Numbered from the stretch's first letter, positions 12,952-24,384 are shown. The stretch is 64,000 bases of DNA from Inia geoffrensis (GCA_036417435.1 CM070910.1:18913501-18977500), one strand, 5' to 3'. Notes: generated by a model from the sequence alone, not told the origin. Numbers and translations: made by a program.

Positions 12952-14478
12952 GAAGGAAGGAGGAAGGGAAGGAGGGAGGGAGGAAGGAAGGAAGGAGGGA
13001 AAGAAGGAAAAAAAGAAAGAAGATAAAGTAAAGTAAGATAAAATATAATAAAGTTATTAAAATAAAGAAGTAATTATTAAGGAAAAAAAGAGAAAAAAAT
13101 TAAAACAAACAAACAAACAAACAAAAAACCGGACAGATAGAGCCCTAGGACAAATGGTGGAAGCAAAGCTATACAGACAAAATCTCACACAGAAGCATAC
13201 ACATACACACTCACAAAGAGTAAAGGGGGAAAAAAAATCATAAATCTCGCTCTCAAAGTCCACCTCCTTAACTTGGGATGATTCTTTGTCTATTCATGTA
13301 TTCCGCAGATGCAGGGTACATCAAGTTGATTGTAAAGCTTTAATCCGCTGCTTCTGAGGCTGCTGGGAGAGATTTCCCTTTCTCTTCTTTGTTCTCACAG
13401 CTCCCGGGGGCTCAGCTTTGGATTTGGCCCCACCTCTGCGTGTAGGTCGCCGGAGGGCGTCTGTTCTTCGCTCAGAGAGGACGGGGTTAAAGGAGCCGCT
13501 GATTCGGGGTCTCTGGCTCACGCAGGCCAGGGGGAGGGAGGGGCACGGAGGCGGGGCGAGCCTGTGGCGGCAGAGGCGGCGTGACGTTGCACCAGCCTGA
13601 GGCGCGCCGTGCGTTCTCCCGGGGAAGTTGTCCCTGGATCCCGGGACCCTGGCAGTGGCGGGCTGCACAAGCTCCCCGGAAGCGGCGTGTGGATAGTGAC
13701 TTGTTCTCGCACACAGGCTTCTTGGTGGCGGTAGCAGCAGCCTTAGCGTCATGCCCGTCTCTGGGGTCCGCGCTTTTAGCCGCGGCTCGCGCCTGTCTCT
13801 GGAGCTCCTTTAAGCAGCGCTCTTAATCCCCTCTCCTCGCGCATCAGGGAACAAAGAGGGAAGAAAAAGTCTCTTGCCTCTTCGGCAGCTCCAGACTTTT
13901 CCCCGGACTCCCTCCCGACTTTCCGTTGTGCACTAACCCCCTGCAGGCTGTGTTCACGCCGCCAACCCCAGTGTTCTCCCTGCGCTCCGACCGAAGCCCA
14001 AGCCTCAACTCTGGGCCCCGCCCGCCCCGGCGGGTGAGCAGACAAGCCTCTTGGGCTGGTGAGTGCCGGTCGGCCCTGATCCTCTGTGAGGGAATCTCCC
14101 CGCCTTGCCCTCCGCACCCCTGTTGCTGTGCTCTCCTCCGCGGCTCCGAAGCTTACCCCCTCTGCCACGCTCCACCCCCCGCCGCCCATCTCTGCCCGCA
14201 AAGGGGCTTCCTAGTGTGTGGACACCTTTCCTCCTTCACAGCTCCCTCCCACTGGTGCAGGTCCCGTCCCTATCGTTTTGTCTCTGTTTATTCTTTTTTT
14301 CTTTTGCCCTACCCAGGTACGTGGGGGGGTTCTTGCCTTTTGGGAGGTCTGAGGTCTTCTGCCAGCGTTCAGTAGGTGTTCTGTAGGAGTTGTTCCACGT
14401 GTAGATGTATTTCTGGGGTATCTGTGGGGAGGAAGGTGATCTCCGCGTCTTACTCTTCTGCCATCTTCCCGGAAGCCC
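12440..14478 (-). promoter_or_regulatory. L1 5' UTR with GC-rich promoter region
   Basis: This 2-kb segment precedes ORF1 on the minus strand. It contains a CpG-rich core (about 13390-14210), unlike the AT-rich surroundings, and begins with a GCCATCTT/AAGATGGC motif at 14460-14467, which in L1s is the YY1 site positioning transcription start. Open frames here (for example 13321-13752 and 13776-14201) are GC-driven chance frames with no recognisable domain. Whether it still drives transcription cannot be told from sequence. Confidence 0.8.
12885..13120. repeat. purine-rich (GAAA/GGAA)n tract inside the L1 5' UTR
   Basis: Runs of 'gaaa', 'ggaagg' and 'gagg' span about 12890-13030 and are followed by an A-rich stretch with (aaac)n at about 13102-13124. 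It lies between ORF1 and the GC-rich part of the 5' UTR. Confidence 0.85.
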
Positions 14479-14533
14479 GGCAGGAGGATTCTTAACCACT
14501 GTGCCACCAGGGAAGCCCTCCATTATTTCTTTA
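14479..14533 (-). mobile_element. head of split SINE plus both right-hand target duplications
   Basis: 14479-14493 is the right L1 duplication 'ggcaggaggattctt'. 14494-14518 is the SINE head missing from 6684-7023 ('aaccactgtgccaccagggaagccc'). 14519-14533 is the right copy of 'tccattatttcttta'. Joining 6684-7023 to 14494-14518 gives one uninterrupted SINE. Confidence 0.92.
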
Positions 14534-15210
14534 TATATTAAATGTTAACTTCAGAATGCTTCAGACCCTGTGCTAAGCACAGAGGACAGGAGCACAAAGG
14601 GCAGAGGGTAATCTATTGGTAGCAAGCCAGCCAAAAACTTAGTGGCTTAAAATGGTGATCATATATTTTACTAACAAATGTGTAATTTGACCAGGATTTT
14701 CTAGGGGCAATACGTCTCTCTTCTACGTAGTATCAGCAGAGCTGGAGGGGTCAGTTCCAAGTTGATGCACTTACATGGCTGGCAAGTTGGTGCTGGCTGT
14801 CAGCTGAGAGCATAGTCAGCCTTGATTTCTCACCATGTAGTTTCCTTCGTGGTGCTACTTGGGATTCCTCGCATTATGGGGGCTTGGATCTAACAGCAAT
14901 TGTTATAAAAGATAGGAAGTGGAAGCTGCTAGTTTCTTAAGGCCTAGATCTGGAAACTGAGAGCATGCTGCTGCTTCTCTAACATATTGGTCCAAATAGT
15001 TGCAGATCCCGTGAAAATTCAAAAAGAGGGAAAATAAATCCCATCTCCCAATAGATATGTCAATGTATTTGGCCATTTTTAATGGACAACAAGGATATAT
15101 AGGGTATGATCTTTTACCTTAAGGAAATCAGGCTCAGTGGGTATGAGAATGAGACATAAGACATAGAGACATGAGAGTATAAATGTGAAGTAGTAAGGGC
15201 TCCAATATAG
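14534..15210. other. intergenic, no gene recognised
   Basis: No supported gene or young element. The segment is non-repetitive at the resolution I can read. Confidence 0.5.
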
Positions 15211-15607
15211 ATAGCGTTATGAAATCATTGGTGTTCCTCCAAAATCCATATATTGAAGCCCCAACTTCTGATGTTTCTATATTTGGAGATAGTTTCTTCA
15301 GGGAGACAAGGTTCAATGAGGTCACAAGGGCAGAGACCTAATCCAGTAGGGCTTGTGTTCTTATAAGAAGAGGAAGGAACACCAGAGATCTCTCTCTCTC
15401 CCCATGAGTGCACAGAAAAGAGGCCTTGTGAGAATGGAGGAAGAAGGTGGCCATCTCCTAGCTAGGAAGAGAGGTCTCACTAGAAACCAATGACAGGACC
15501 TTGATCTTTGTCTTCTATCCTCCAAGACTGTGAGAAAAGAAATTTCTGTTGTTTAGGTCACTCAGTTTGTGGTATTTTGTTATAGCAGCCCTAGGGAACT
15601 AATAATG
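15211..15607 (+). mobile_element. MaLR (MLT1/MST-type) solo LTR, plus orientation
   Basis: It follows the known order of this LTR class: 'cctccaaaatccatatattgaagcccc', 'tatttggagata', 'cctaatccagtagg', 'cttataagaagaggaag', 'cagagatctctctctc', then 'actgtgagaaaagaaatttctgttgttta' and an end at 'ggaactaataatga'. It is a retrovirus-like LTR remnant without internal genes. The subfamily cannot be fixed by eye. Confidence 0.75.
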
Positions 15608-15653
15608 ATAGATAGAAGATAGATATCAATAGATAGATAGATAGATAGAGAGA
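15608..15653. repeat. (GATA)n-type microsatellite
   Basis: Imperfect runs of 'gata'/'agat' directly follow the MaLR LTR. Confidence 0.85.
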
Positions 15654-16482
15654 CAGGCAGCATGTCCTACCCAGGGAAGCATGTCCTACCTCTGGGAATG
15701 TCAGAGGAAGGCTGTCAATTTACACAACTCCAGGGGACATTATTTATATGAAGCACTTGTGAATTATCTCCCTGGAGCTGTGCAGTGTTGCAGCCCTGAG
15801 ACAGAGGAGATGTTACTGAGAAGGAGAAGGTTGAATAAGACCGGAAGTTTAAATAAGTTGTTCATGGAAAGATAAGGAAAGAAAGGCATTCTAGGCAGAA
15901 GTCAGAACTTGTGAAAAGTCATAAGTACATGAAACAATGAGGCATTTTCAAGAAATCAGGCTGTTTTCTAAGGTGAGAGAAGAAGGCATGTGGGAGCTTT
16001 TCTGCAGACATCATCTGTGGACCAGACTCAATGACCTGTTGATTTTTTGTTGTTGCTTTTTGCCTAGTTTTGCTCAAAACAAAACAAAACAACATCAGGG
16101 TGATCCAGGTTTTCCTCTTTACCTCGTTCTCTATGCGAGCTGGTCTCCAAGTCTTATCATTTCTTACTTTCTATTATCCACCACTTTATCATGTTACTTT
16201 CAATTCCTACTAGCACTTTTTTACTCACAGTAGGGATTTTGCATAACTCGTGAGTAGTTTTTACTCCTACTGTGTCCCCACTTTTGACCTAATTTAAAGA
16301 GTATAATTAGTTTGGTTGAGTATTTTTAAAAGTGTTCTGGCAATCAGTGTGATTATTGTTGACTTTTAAGTGGTCTGATAGGGGTGAAAATCAGTTTACC
16401 AAGTCTTGTATATGAAGTGAGGTTTTAAGTAGAACATGATTTAAATGGCTGTTTTTTTAAAGAATGAAATATAGCAGTAGAT
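15654..16482. other. intergenic, no gene recognised
   Basis: No supported gene. A short imperfect direct repeat, 'gcatgtcctaccc' and 'gcatgtcctacct', sits at about 15659-15692. The open frame 15937-16233 has no recognisable domain. Confidence 0.5.
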
Positions 16483-17017
16483 TGTTGGGGCCCAGGGCAG
16501 GCCGCCACAAAGTATGCCTCAATGGCATATGGATTGTTTTGAATTTAAAGGTACTTATAAATGGCCAATGTGAGAGGGACATTTTGACCTTCCTCTCTGT
16601 CTCTCTGAAAGCAGGAAATAAATCTCCTATATGAAAGGTACACTCCCTGCATCTAGAGGTAGAAGGACATCCTTTTTGCCAGAAATAGGGAATCTGGGGT
16701 GAAGAAGATTTAGAATTAAAACTTCTTACTTCTTTAATTTACTACCCCAAGCCCAAACTCTGTTCAGTTTTTTCACTAGTTAAGCACCCAAAGCCTAAGT
16801 TTCTTTATCCTGTCAATTTCTTACAAATGTACTGTTTCTTTGTCTAAAAAGTATAAAAGCTGACTCCTTTGGCTGCTTTTTAGGTCCCATTTCTATGAGA
16901 CCTCTGTGTGTATGAATTAAAATTTGTTTCTTTTTCTCCTGTTAATGTCTTGTGCTGATTTTATTTCCAGTCACAAGAACTCAAGAAGAGTAGGGGGGAA
17001 TATTCCCCTCCTCAACA
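16483..17017 (+). mobile_element. solo LTR, ERV class I-like
   Basis: The segment starts TGTTGGGG and ends CTCAACA, an inverted terminal match typical of retroviral LTRs. In the right order it contains TATAAAA (16852-16858), a likely start region, ATTAAA (about 16916-16921), and a T/G-rich stretch before the end. No internal gag/pol/env sequence is next to it, so it is a solo LTR. I could not see matching flanking duplications, which suggests age or slightly wrong borders. Confidence 0.7.
16852..16858 (+). promoter_or_regulatory. TATA box of the solo LTR
   Basis: TATAAAA about 165 bases before the LTR end, with a polyadenylation-like ATTAAA about 60 bases downstream, as in the U3-R arrangement of class I LTRs. 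Confidence 0.55.
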
Positions 17018-17820
17018 AGTTAATTTTGATTTAGCTGTATTTAATAGAATAGAAGACTTAAAAAGTGGTATGCTACAGGTAGGCCCGCCCATACGCTTTT
17101 CTGGTTCTTCTTTGGGAGGATACATCTTTTCATATACGTATATATTCTAAGCAATATGAAAACCCTGTTCCAGTTATTAAGCCATTTTCTCTCAGTGCCA
17201 AACCTCCCTCTGGGACAGAGCAGTGTATTAAATCAGGTCTTCTTGATTGATAGGACTGTAATCAACCTGAATCTAATTCATCTTTATCTTTCTGAAAGTT
17301 TGCATTAGCTGCAAACCACAAATTTGCCAACTCAATCCTTGTTAGTTTCCAACGATAGAAGGCACTTGAATGAGCCTGGAAAGCTGCAGGAGAAAGAACA
17401 GACGCACCCCTCTCGCTTGCTACCTACTTGTCTGCAGGTGCTCCCCCTGAGCATCACCCTCACCTTGATTCTTCATTCTGGCACTAGCAGTGCCGTCCTA
17501 AAGGAACAGCTGTACCAGTGTAGTTTTCCTCCATTCTCCAGACCCGCCTTACCGTGTCTCCTCAAAGACACGAGCAAGTCAGCTAGCCTCACCTCCTCAG
17601 AGCCAGGCCACAAGCTCTCTCCTCTAAGTTGCTAAAGTGTCATAATTCCAGCATCTCTCTGTCCTTTGTGCCCTGAGCACTAGGGGTGGTAACTGCTTCC
17701 TTCGTTTGCAAGTTCATATTTCAGAGTTCTCTTTTTACCCTTTCAGTTTCCTAGTTAATAACTTTTAACCTAGTTAGTTATTTGGTTTAACTTTTTACTG
17801 TTCAAATAACTGGTATATGA
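17018..17820. other. intergenic, no gene recognised
   Basis: No supported gene. The 103-codon plus-strand frame at 17324-17635 has no recognised domain; the composition of 17290-17640 (C-rich, less AT than its surroundings) hints at an ancient repeat I cannot name. Confidence 0.45.
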
Positions 17821-17849
17821 CTCAAGGTTCAACCAAAAAAGAAGAAATA

Positions 17850-18200
17850 GTAGGAGATACTATATATATATAAAACAAGGAATTGGTTTACATGAATGTG
17901 CATGCTGACTGGGCAAATCTGAAATCCACAGGGCATGTTGTCAGGAATGGCAGGCAGGAACACTTGTCCATGGGCTGAAAGTGCTATCCACAGGCAGGAT
18001 TTCTTCTTTGCCAAGGAAGCCTCAGCTCTGCTCTTAAAGCCTTTGAACATATTGAAACAGGTCTACCCAGATTTATTCTCTGTTACTCAAAGCCAACTGA
18101 TTATAGACTTTAATCACATCTCCAAAATATATTCACAGCCACACCTAGGTTAGTATTTGATTGAATAACTGGTGATTGTAGCCCAGCCAAGTTGACACAG
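17850..18200. repeat. ancient interspersed repeat, class uncertain
   Basis: The end 'gattgaataactggtgattgtagcccagccaagttgacaca' and the inner 'actttaatcacatctccaaaatatattcacagc' resemble a widespread old mammalian repeat that I recall but cannot assign to a class by eye. Confidence 0.4.
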
Positions 18201-19221
18201 CCAAAGACCTCACAGTTGATATGGTTTCTGTCTTCTCACTAGTCTCCAGCTCACATAGACCCTCATCTACGTGTAGATAGCTGGATTTTCCTGGCTGGAC
18301 AATGGCAAGAAAGAACTGCTGGGAGAATTTATCTTTCTATGTCTCCTAAGAGACTACAAAACTAGATCACTTGTGGATCTAAAGCACTGGCTCCAGCTCT
18401 TTGTCTTGGAATATTATATAGAGTGACCAATATTTAGGAAACCTGAGTCTATTCCTGCTTTTGGCTTCTTGTATTTAATTATTGTCCATGAATTATGAAG
18501 AATATAACTTAAAGTTCCATTGAACAATGACAATATTTTTGATAGAAGAGTGCATTAAATCAAGTCTTCTTTATTGACCTGAACCTAATTTACCTTTATC
18601 TTTCTAAATGTTGCATCAAATTCCTAAGTATAAGAAATTCTATAAAATTCGATTTTTTTCCTCTTCACGTATTGCTTTGATCTCAGGCAAAATACTTGGT
18701 GAGCTCTCTGATCTTAAGTTATTTTTTCTATTTATCCTGTGTTACTGTGAGGCTCAAATGGGATAATGTATATAAAGAGGCTTTTTGTATACTACCATGC
18801 ATTCTCTTCACTGCAGAAACATTGAGTAGGATTTCAAAAAGAGGAGCGTATGTTTCTGCTTCCTCTGCTCTAGTATTTTAACTCATTTTTTATTTCCATC
18901 TTGAAAGGCTTTATTGCATCTCTGGATTTATTTGTTGGACTTACTATTCCAATCAAAATCATTTCAGAAATTGTTACCTTTGGAAGGTAGCTATAAAGAG
19001 ATTTATGGCTTTGATTTTCTAGATTCATTTTTCAGAATCATAGACAAGATGTGGAGAGATTGTTTAGCTTCTATTAAGTACCTAGTGTTCCTGAGTAGCT
19101 TTTGTAGAGCTGGTGAACCAAAATTAGACCCAAGAGACCAAAGGGAGATCTCACCTTTACTCCATCCCATCATTTACTAAGGCTCTGAAAACATAAATGC
19201 ACTTGGACTCTGGGCCCTGTT
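18201..19221. other. intergenic; possible MIR remnant at 18670-18800
   Basis: No supported gene. About 18670-18800 ('gatctcaggcaaaatacttgg' ... 'aaatgggataatgtatataaag') has the order of a MIR core but is weak. Confidence 0.4.
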
Positions 19222-19416
19222 TTTTTTTGTTTTTTTTTTAAACATCTTTATTGGAGTATAATTGCTTTACAATGGTGTGTTAGTTGCTGCTGTATAACAA
19301 AGTGAATCAGCTATACATATACGTATATCCCCGTATCTCCTCCCTTGGCGTCTCCCTCCCACCGTCCCTATCCCACCCCTCTAGGTGGTCACAAAGCGCC
19401 GAGCTGACCTCCCTGA
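19222..19416 (-). mobile_element. 5'-truncated L1, 3' end only
   Basis: After a T-rich run comes 'aacatctttattggagtataattgctttacaatggtgtg', the same 3' UTR seen at 7037 and 26490. It ends at about 'gctgacctccctgag'. No ORF2 remains. Confidence 0.9.
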
Positions 19417-19449
19417 GAAACTAAGGAAGGGACAGTCTTTATATGCATG

Positions 19450-19855
19450 TATATTAGTTTGCCAGGGCTCCCATAAGAAAATAGCGTAGACTGGATGGCT
19501 TAAACAACAGAAATTTATTTTCTCACCTTATTGGAAGCTAGAAGTCCAAGATCAGGGTGTTGGCAGGTTTGGTTTCTTCTGAGGTCTCTCTTCTTGGCTT
19601 GCAGATGGCTGCCTTTGTACTGTGTCCTCACATGGTCTTTCTTCTGTGCACCAGCATTTCTGGTGTCTTTTTTTGTGTCCAAATTTCCTCTCTTATAAGG
19701 ACACCAGTTGGATTCGATTAAGGCCCACCTTAAGGGCTTCATTTTAACTAAATTACGTCTTTAAAAGTTCTATCTCCAAGTAAAGTCACATTCTGAGATG
19801 CTGGGGATTAGGGCTTCCACATAGGAATTTTGCAAGGACTCAATTCAGCCTATAT
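19450..19855 (-). mobile_element. MaLR (MLT1/MST-type) solo LTR, minus orientation
   Basis: Reads as the reverse complement of the LTR class at 15211-15607: 'tagtttgccagggctcccataa', 'gatggcttaaacaacagaaattta', 'gaagtccaagatcagggtg', 'cttataaggacaccag', 'ctatctccaag' and an end at 'caattcagcctata'. The two copies are in opposite orientation about 4 kb apart. Confidence 0.75.
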
Positions 19856-20825
19856 TTTCTACAACGTGCAAATAGCTCAGTCCTAGGTTTTGTAACAATG
19901 CATTTCATCGTGTAATTTTAATGCAATTTATTGTTATGGGCTCTATTGTTTTCCCCACTGTAAATGTGAGAAAATTCATGCTGAGTAAAGTTAAGGATAT
20001 TTGGTGTGGTTGCAGCTTTGTGGATGGGGAAATGGTCTCTGGCACCAAAATAAATATGAGAAAGTCATGGACTTGGAGAAGTTTCTGTCCATGGATTAGG
20101 GAATGTTATAAGAAGACAAGGAAACATGTCGTACCTCAATTTCACACTGCCTTACTGAGACCTTCCTGTAGTTTTTACTTAACTAAGATCCTATTCCAGA
20201 GACGCTGATCATTGCAGAGAACCAGGAAAGAGTCCTCTAATTCGGATTTACTTCCTATAGTAGTCCTTCAGAGGACAGCCCCTGGGTTCCTGGAGCTCTG
20301 TCTCCAATATGTGCAGAGAGGGGAAGTACCTGGGAATGTGTGTTCCCTCCACCCAGGGTAACCTATTTGCCAGTGGCTGACTGGAACCTAATCCAGAAGC
20401 CCAGTCCCCTGCCCAAGGTAGGACAAAACACAGTGTAATTTACACTTCAGAGCCTCTCAGAAATCAGGTTGGGGCTGGGGCTTTGCCAGAAACTTCACCC
20501 CTTCTTGGCTTCTTCTCCTTTTCTGCTCTGGCGTCCCCTTCCCTTATTAGTTTCCCTTGGTGGCATGTCCTTACTAAATTAATTCTGTATAAATCTTTTG
20601 ACTTCAGGTCTGATTCTAGGTCACCTTCTGTGGCTAAATCACGTTCCAATTTGTTCCAGTTCTTTAGAGGTAATGACAGATTAAATCAAATCCCAGTACT
20701 GTGTTGTAAAGGGTTTAGAATGGGAAACCTGGGTTTAATTTCTGGCTCTGCCATGTATCAGCTTAGTGATTGAATCATTCATCACTAATTCCAAAAGACA
20801 GAACCACACAAACACACTTAAAAAA
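19856..20825. other. intergenic, no gene recognised
   Basis: No supported gene. Short frames such as 19921-20208 and 20483-20773 have no recognisable domain. Confidence 0.5.
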
Positions 20826-20834
20826 AAAGTGTTC

Positions 20835-21908
20835 ATTAATTTTTTTATTATTATTTTTTATTATTTTTATTGGGGTATAGTTGCTTTAAAATGTTGTGTT
20901 AGTTTCTGCTGTACAGTGAAGTGAATCAGCTATATGTATACATAACATCCCCTCTTTTTTGGATTTCATTCCCATTTAGGTCACTACAGAGCACTGAGTA
21001 GAGTTCCCAGTGCTATACAGCAGGTTCTCATTAGTTACCTATTTTATATATAGTAGTGTATATATGTTAGCCCCAATCTCCCAAGTCTACTCACCGCCCC
21101 CACTTGGTGTCCATATGTTTGTTCTGTACATCTGTGTCTCTATTTCTGCCTTGTAAACTGGTTCATCTGTACCATTTTTTCTAGATTCCACATATATGCG
21201 TTAATGTACGAGGTTTGTTTTTCTCTTTCTGACTTACTTCACTCTGTGTGACAGTCTCTAGGTCCATCCATGTCTCTACAAATGACCCAATTTCATGCCT
21301 TTTTATGGCTGAGTAATATTCCACTGTATATATGTACCACATCTTCTTTACCCATTCATCTGTTGATGGACACTTAGGTTGCTTCCATGTCCTGGCTATT
21401 GTAACTAGAGCTGTAATGAACATTGTGGTACATGACTCTTTTTGAATTATGGTTTTCTCAGGGCATATGCCCAGTAGTGGGATTGCTGGATCATATGGTA
21501 ATCCTATTTTTAGTTTCTTAAGGAACCTCCATACTGTCCTCCATAGTGGCTGCACCAATTTACATTCCCACCAACAGTGTAGGAGGGTTCTCTTTTCTCC
21601 ACATTCTCTCCAGCATTTATTGTTTGTAGACTTTTTGATAATGGCCATTCTGACCAGTGTGAGGTGATACCTCATTGTAGTTTTGATTTGCATCTCTCTA
21701 ATGATTAGTGATGTTGAGCATCCCTTCATATGTTTGTTGGCCATCTGTATATCTTCTTTGGAGAAATGTCTGTTTAGGTGTTCTGCCCATTTTTTGATTG
21801 GGTTGTTTGTTTTTTTGGTATTGAGCTGCATGAGCTGTTTGTATATTTTGGGGATTAATCCCTTATCCGTTGCTTCATCTGCAAATATTTTCTCCCATTC
21901 TGAGGGTA
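20835..21908 (-). mobile_element. 5'-truncated L1 with ORF2 C-terminal remnant
   Basis: About 1.07 kb. The 3' UTR starts at 'attggggtatagttgc'. The open frame 21181-21831 (216 codons) keeps the ORF2 C-terminus, with [18 protein letters not shown] and [11 protein letters not shown] motifs, and ends in LTHICGI. Homology stops abruptly near 'cccattctgagggt' (21908). 'tgttcattaat' before the tail and 'tgttcatttat' after the break may be a diverged target duplication. Confidence 0.9.
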
Positions 21909-24115
21909 GAATTTGTTCATTTATATAACCCCAAATCCAGGAGTAGCTCAGACTTCAGGCATGATCCATCTCATTAGGAATTTGTCTTACTACTTTTGAC
22001 TTTTCCCTGTATTGTGGCAAGAGGGTCACCATGAGCTCCAGGTTTACACCTTACCAGTTCAGCAACCTCCCCAGAATGAGGGCACCTCTTTTCCCAAAGC
22101 ACCATCATGGGCCCTGGGATTTACTCAACTGGTCCAGTTTAGGACAGGAGTCAACTCTTGAATCAGTAAATCTTTCTAGTTTGCCTAGCCTTGGGCAGAA
22201 ATCTGTCCCTGGAGGCAGGGGTCAGAGTCAGCCTCTGACTCAATTACATTGACTGAGAGCAGGGATGACAGATGACATGTAGGTTCCCTAAAGGAAAACT
22301 GAGGTATGAGAAGAAATGCAAATGGATACTGAGCGGACAAAATTAACTAGTTCCTACAGTGAGCTTAAACAAGATAATTAACATTTATGAACCACTCTCT
22401 TCTTACCATTAATTGGAGATAATTACAGTGTATCTATCACATTAAATGATGCAATATAGGAAAAGTTCTCAGCACAGTGCCTGGTACAAAATAGTTGTTC
22501 AATAAATGGTAATTAGTAGTAGTACCATGATGAAAGAGTTAATTTTGGACATCTTGAGGTGCCTCCTGTCTAAACAATTTCAGTATTCTATTTTAGGTGT
22601 TTGAGTAATAAAATCAGACAGAGACAATAAACAAAAACAGGAATAATGTCCTAAGGACCTGTGCCCTGGAGTGGCAAGGGCTTCCAGAAGCAAGTCAGGA
22701 AGTATTTAAATTATTAAAAAAAGGCAATACTAATGTTAAATTCTATTATGGATTCAGCTGTGATTATTATGTCACTATAAAGATCACAAAGCACTTTTTA
22801 TTCTTTGGGGGAGTGAGATTTATTGGGAAGAGAAAATGGTTAAGAGTTATACAAATATTAAATTTTTATATTTTTCTACTTCACATAATTCTTGTTAAAT
22901 TGCTGTGTAAATAGTAGAAAAATATGAGATATATAGAATTTTTTTCTGATTTTTATGTGTGTGGGTATGGTATCACACGGAACATTATATATGGCTCTTA
23001 ATAGAAAAAGTAAAATTTCCTTTTCTTTGCTTTATAGTGAGGTCAATTTTATTACCCCATATAACAGTCTGCTAGAAAATAGTAAAACAAAATTTTTCAT
23101 AATGTATTCTTTCTGGTTGAATTCCTGGGTGTCATTTAATCATTTTCCTGATTGAATGTAAATATATTCAAACTATTTGAATGTAAATATATTCAAACTA
23201 TAGAATACAAATTGCCCTTACAGTTAAATGTTTAGCCTTCTTTCTAGAAAATAATCTTAACAATTACAATGTTTCATATTTTAGTATTTAAAAATATTTA
23301 AGCAATGATTAATGTTACCTTAGAAGAACATAGAAGGAAAGAGGAAGTTAAACTAGAATAATAGCTTTATCTTTCTTATTTTGGCTTCAAACCTCTGAAA
23401 AATTTGCGTTTCATTCTGAAAGTTATTTCGTATCTACAATTTTCTGAATAATACAAATTGTTTTAAATTAATCTTTAATTTAGAGTTATATCCTTTTCAG
23501 CTCAGAAAAAACATATTTTCTCCTCTGAAAATATTTTTCCCATCTTCTTACTGGGTAATGTTATTTCATTCGTTTTTAGAAGAAAAAATATGTTTTATCA
23601 GATACCCAGGCATATCCATATACATGTAGCATTCGATGTTCTGTATGGGTGAACAAAGACCAGGAAGGGATGAAAATGTGCCAGCTTTCCCATTAGTGAT
23701 GATCTTCTGGCTAAAAGCCCTCTTTTCTGCTGTCTCGGTCAGGCATGCACCGTGAGAGAGGGGGAATAAAATGTTTCCATTGATTTTTTTTTAACCCCGA
23801 AGTCATTTTCTCTATTATGCATATGAACGGATAAAACGACATTCCTTAAAATTGTGAGAGAAAATCATAGGCAGACATTAAGAAGCATGATACAGCTCTA
23901 TATGTAATGTTAAGCAAGTTCCCAAGATAGCTGAAAAAGCAGAGTACAAAACAGGATAGATGGCATGGTCTCACGCATAGAATATATAGTAATACATCAG
24001 TATAATTGATATGTAGAATAATTCTTAAAAGATAGATAGGTCTGGATGAAATTGGTAACCTTCAGGGAGATCTGTAACTCTGGGCTCTGTTCTTATTGTG
24101 TACCATTATCTTGTT
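21909..24115. other. intergenic; MIR-like fragment near 22400-22525
   Basis: No supported gene. About 22400-22525 ('taacatttatgaaccac' ... 'ctcagcacagtgcctggtacaaaatagttgttcaataaatg') fits the 3' part of a MIR in plus orientation. The rest is AT-rich and unassigned. Confidence 0.5.
23152..23201. repeat. perfect 25-bp tandem duplication
   Basis: 23152-23176 and 23177-23201 are identical copies starting 'ttgaatgtaaatatattc'. Perfect identity suggests it is young. Confidence 0.95.
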
Positions 24116-24119
24116 GTTA

Positions 24120-24340
24120 AAAATGTAACATTAGATAAAATGTAACATGGAAGTATAGAGAGTGGTATAATAATTGCCTGTTACTCATCATTCATATTCA
24201 ATAGTTATCAGAATTTTCTGTACTTGCATCTTATCATTTCTTTTTTCTATTTTATTTTTGAATTATTTTAAATGTATGTTCTAAATATTATGTCATTTCA
24301 TCGGTATTTCAATGTACATCTCTAATACAGATATTTTTAA
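24120..24340. mobile_element. ancient L1-derived 3' UTR fragment
   Basis: 'agagtggtataataattgcc' and 'attatgtcatttcatc' resemble the end regions of old mammalian L1M elements. A similar block is at 61860-62060. Tentative. Confidence 0.35.
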
Positions 24341-24384
24341 CTTTCGTATTCACAATACCATTATCTCTCCTTACACAATTAACA

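Larger units (their letters stand above)
7024..14478 (-). mobile_element. full-length L1 retrotransposon, inactivated
   Basis: About 7.2 kb of L1 after removing a nested SINE. In minus-strand order it has a 5' UTR starting with a YY1-like 'AAGATGGC' near 14460-14467, GC-rich upstream sequence, ORF1 (about 11492-12381), ORF2 (about 7403-11433), a 3' UTR and an A-tail (T-run at 7024-7036). It is bounded by the exact 15-bp duplication at 7009-7023 and 14479-14493. Both ORFs are broken (details in their entries), so it cannot move autonomously as it stands. Size and layout match cetartiodactyl L1s. Confidence 0.93.

Noticed and set aside
13321..14386. Cluster of GC-rich frames on both strands, at first sight like a CpG-island gene
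   Set aside because: The segment lies between L1 ORF1 and the L1 5' end, inside exact L1 target duplications, so it is L1 5' UTR. No domain is recognisable.
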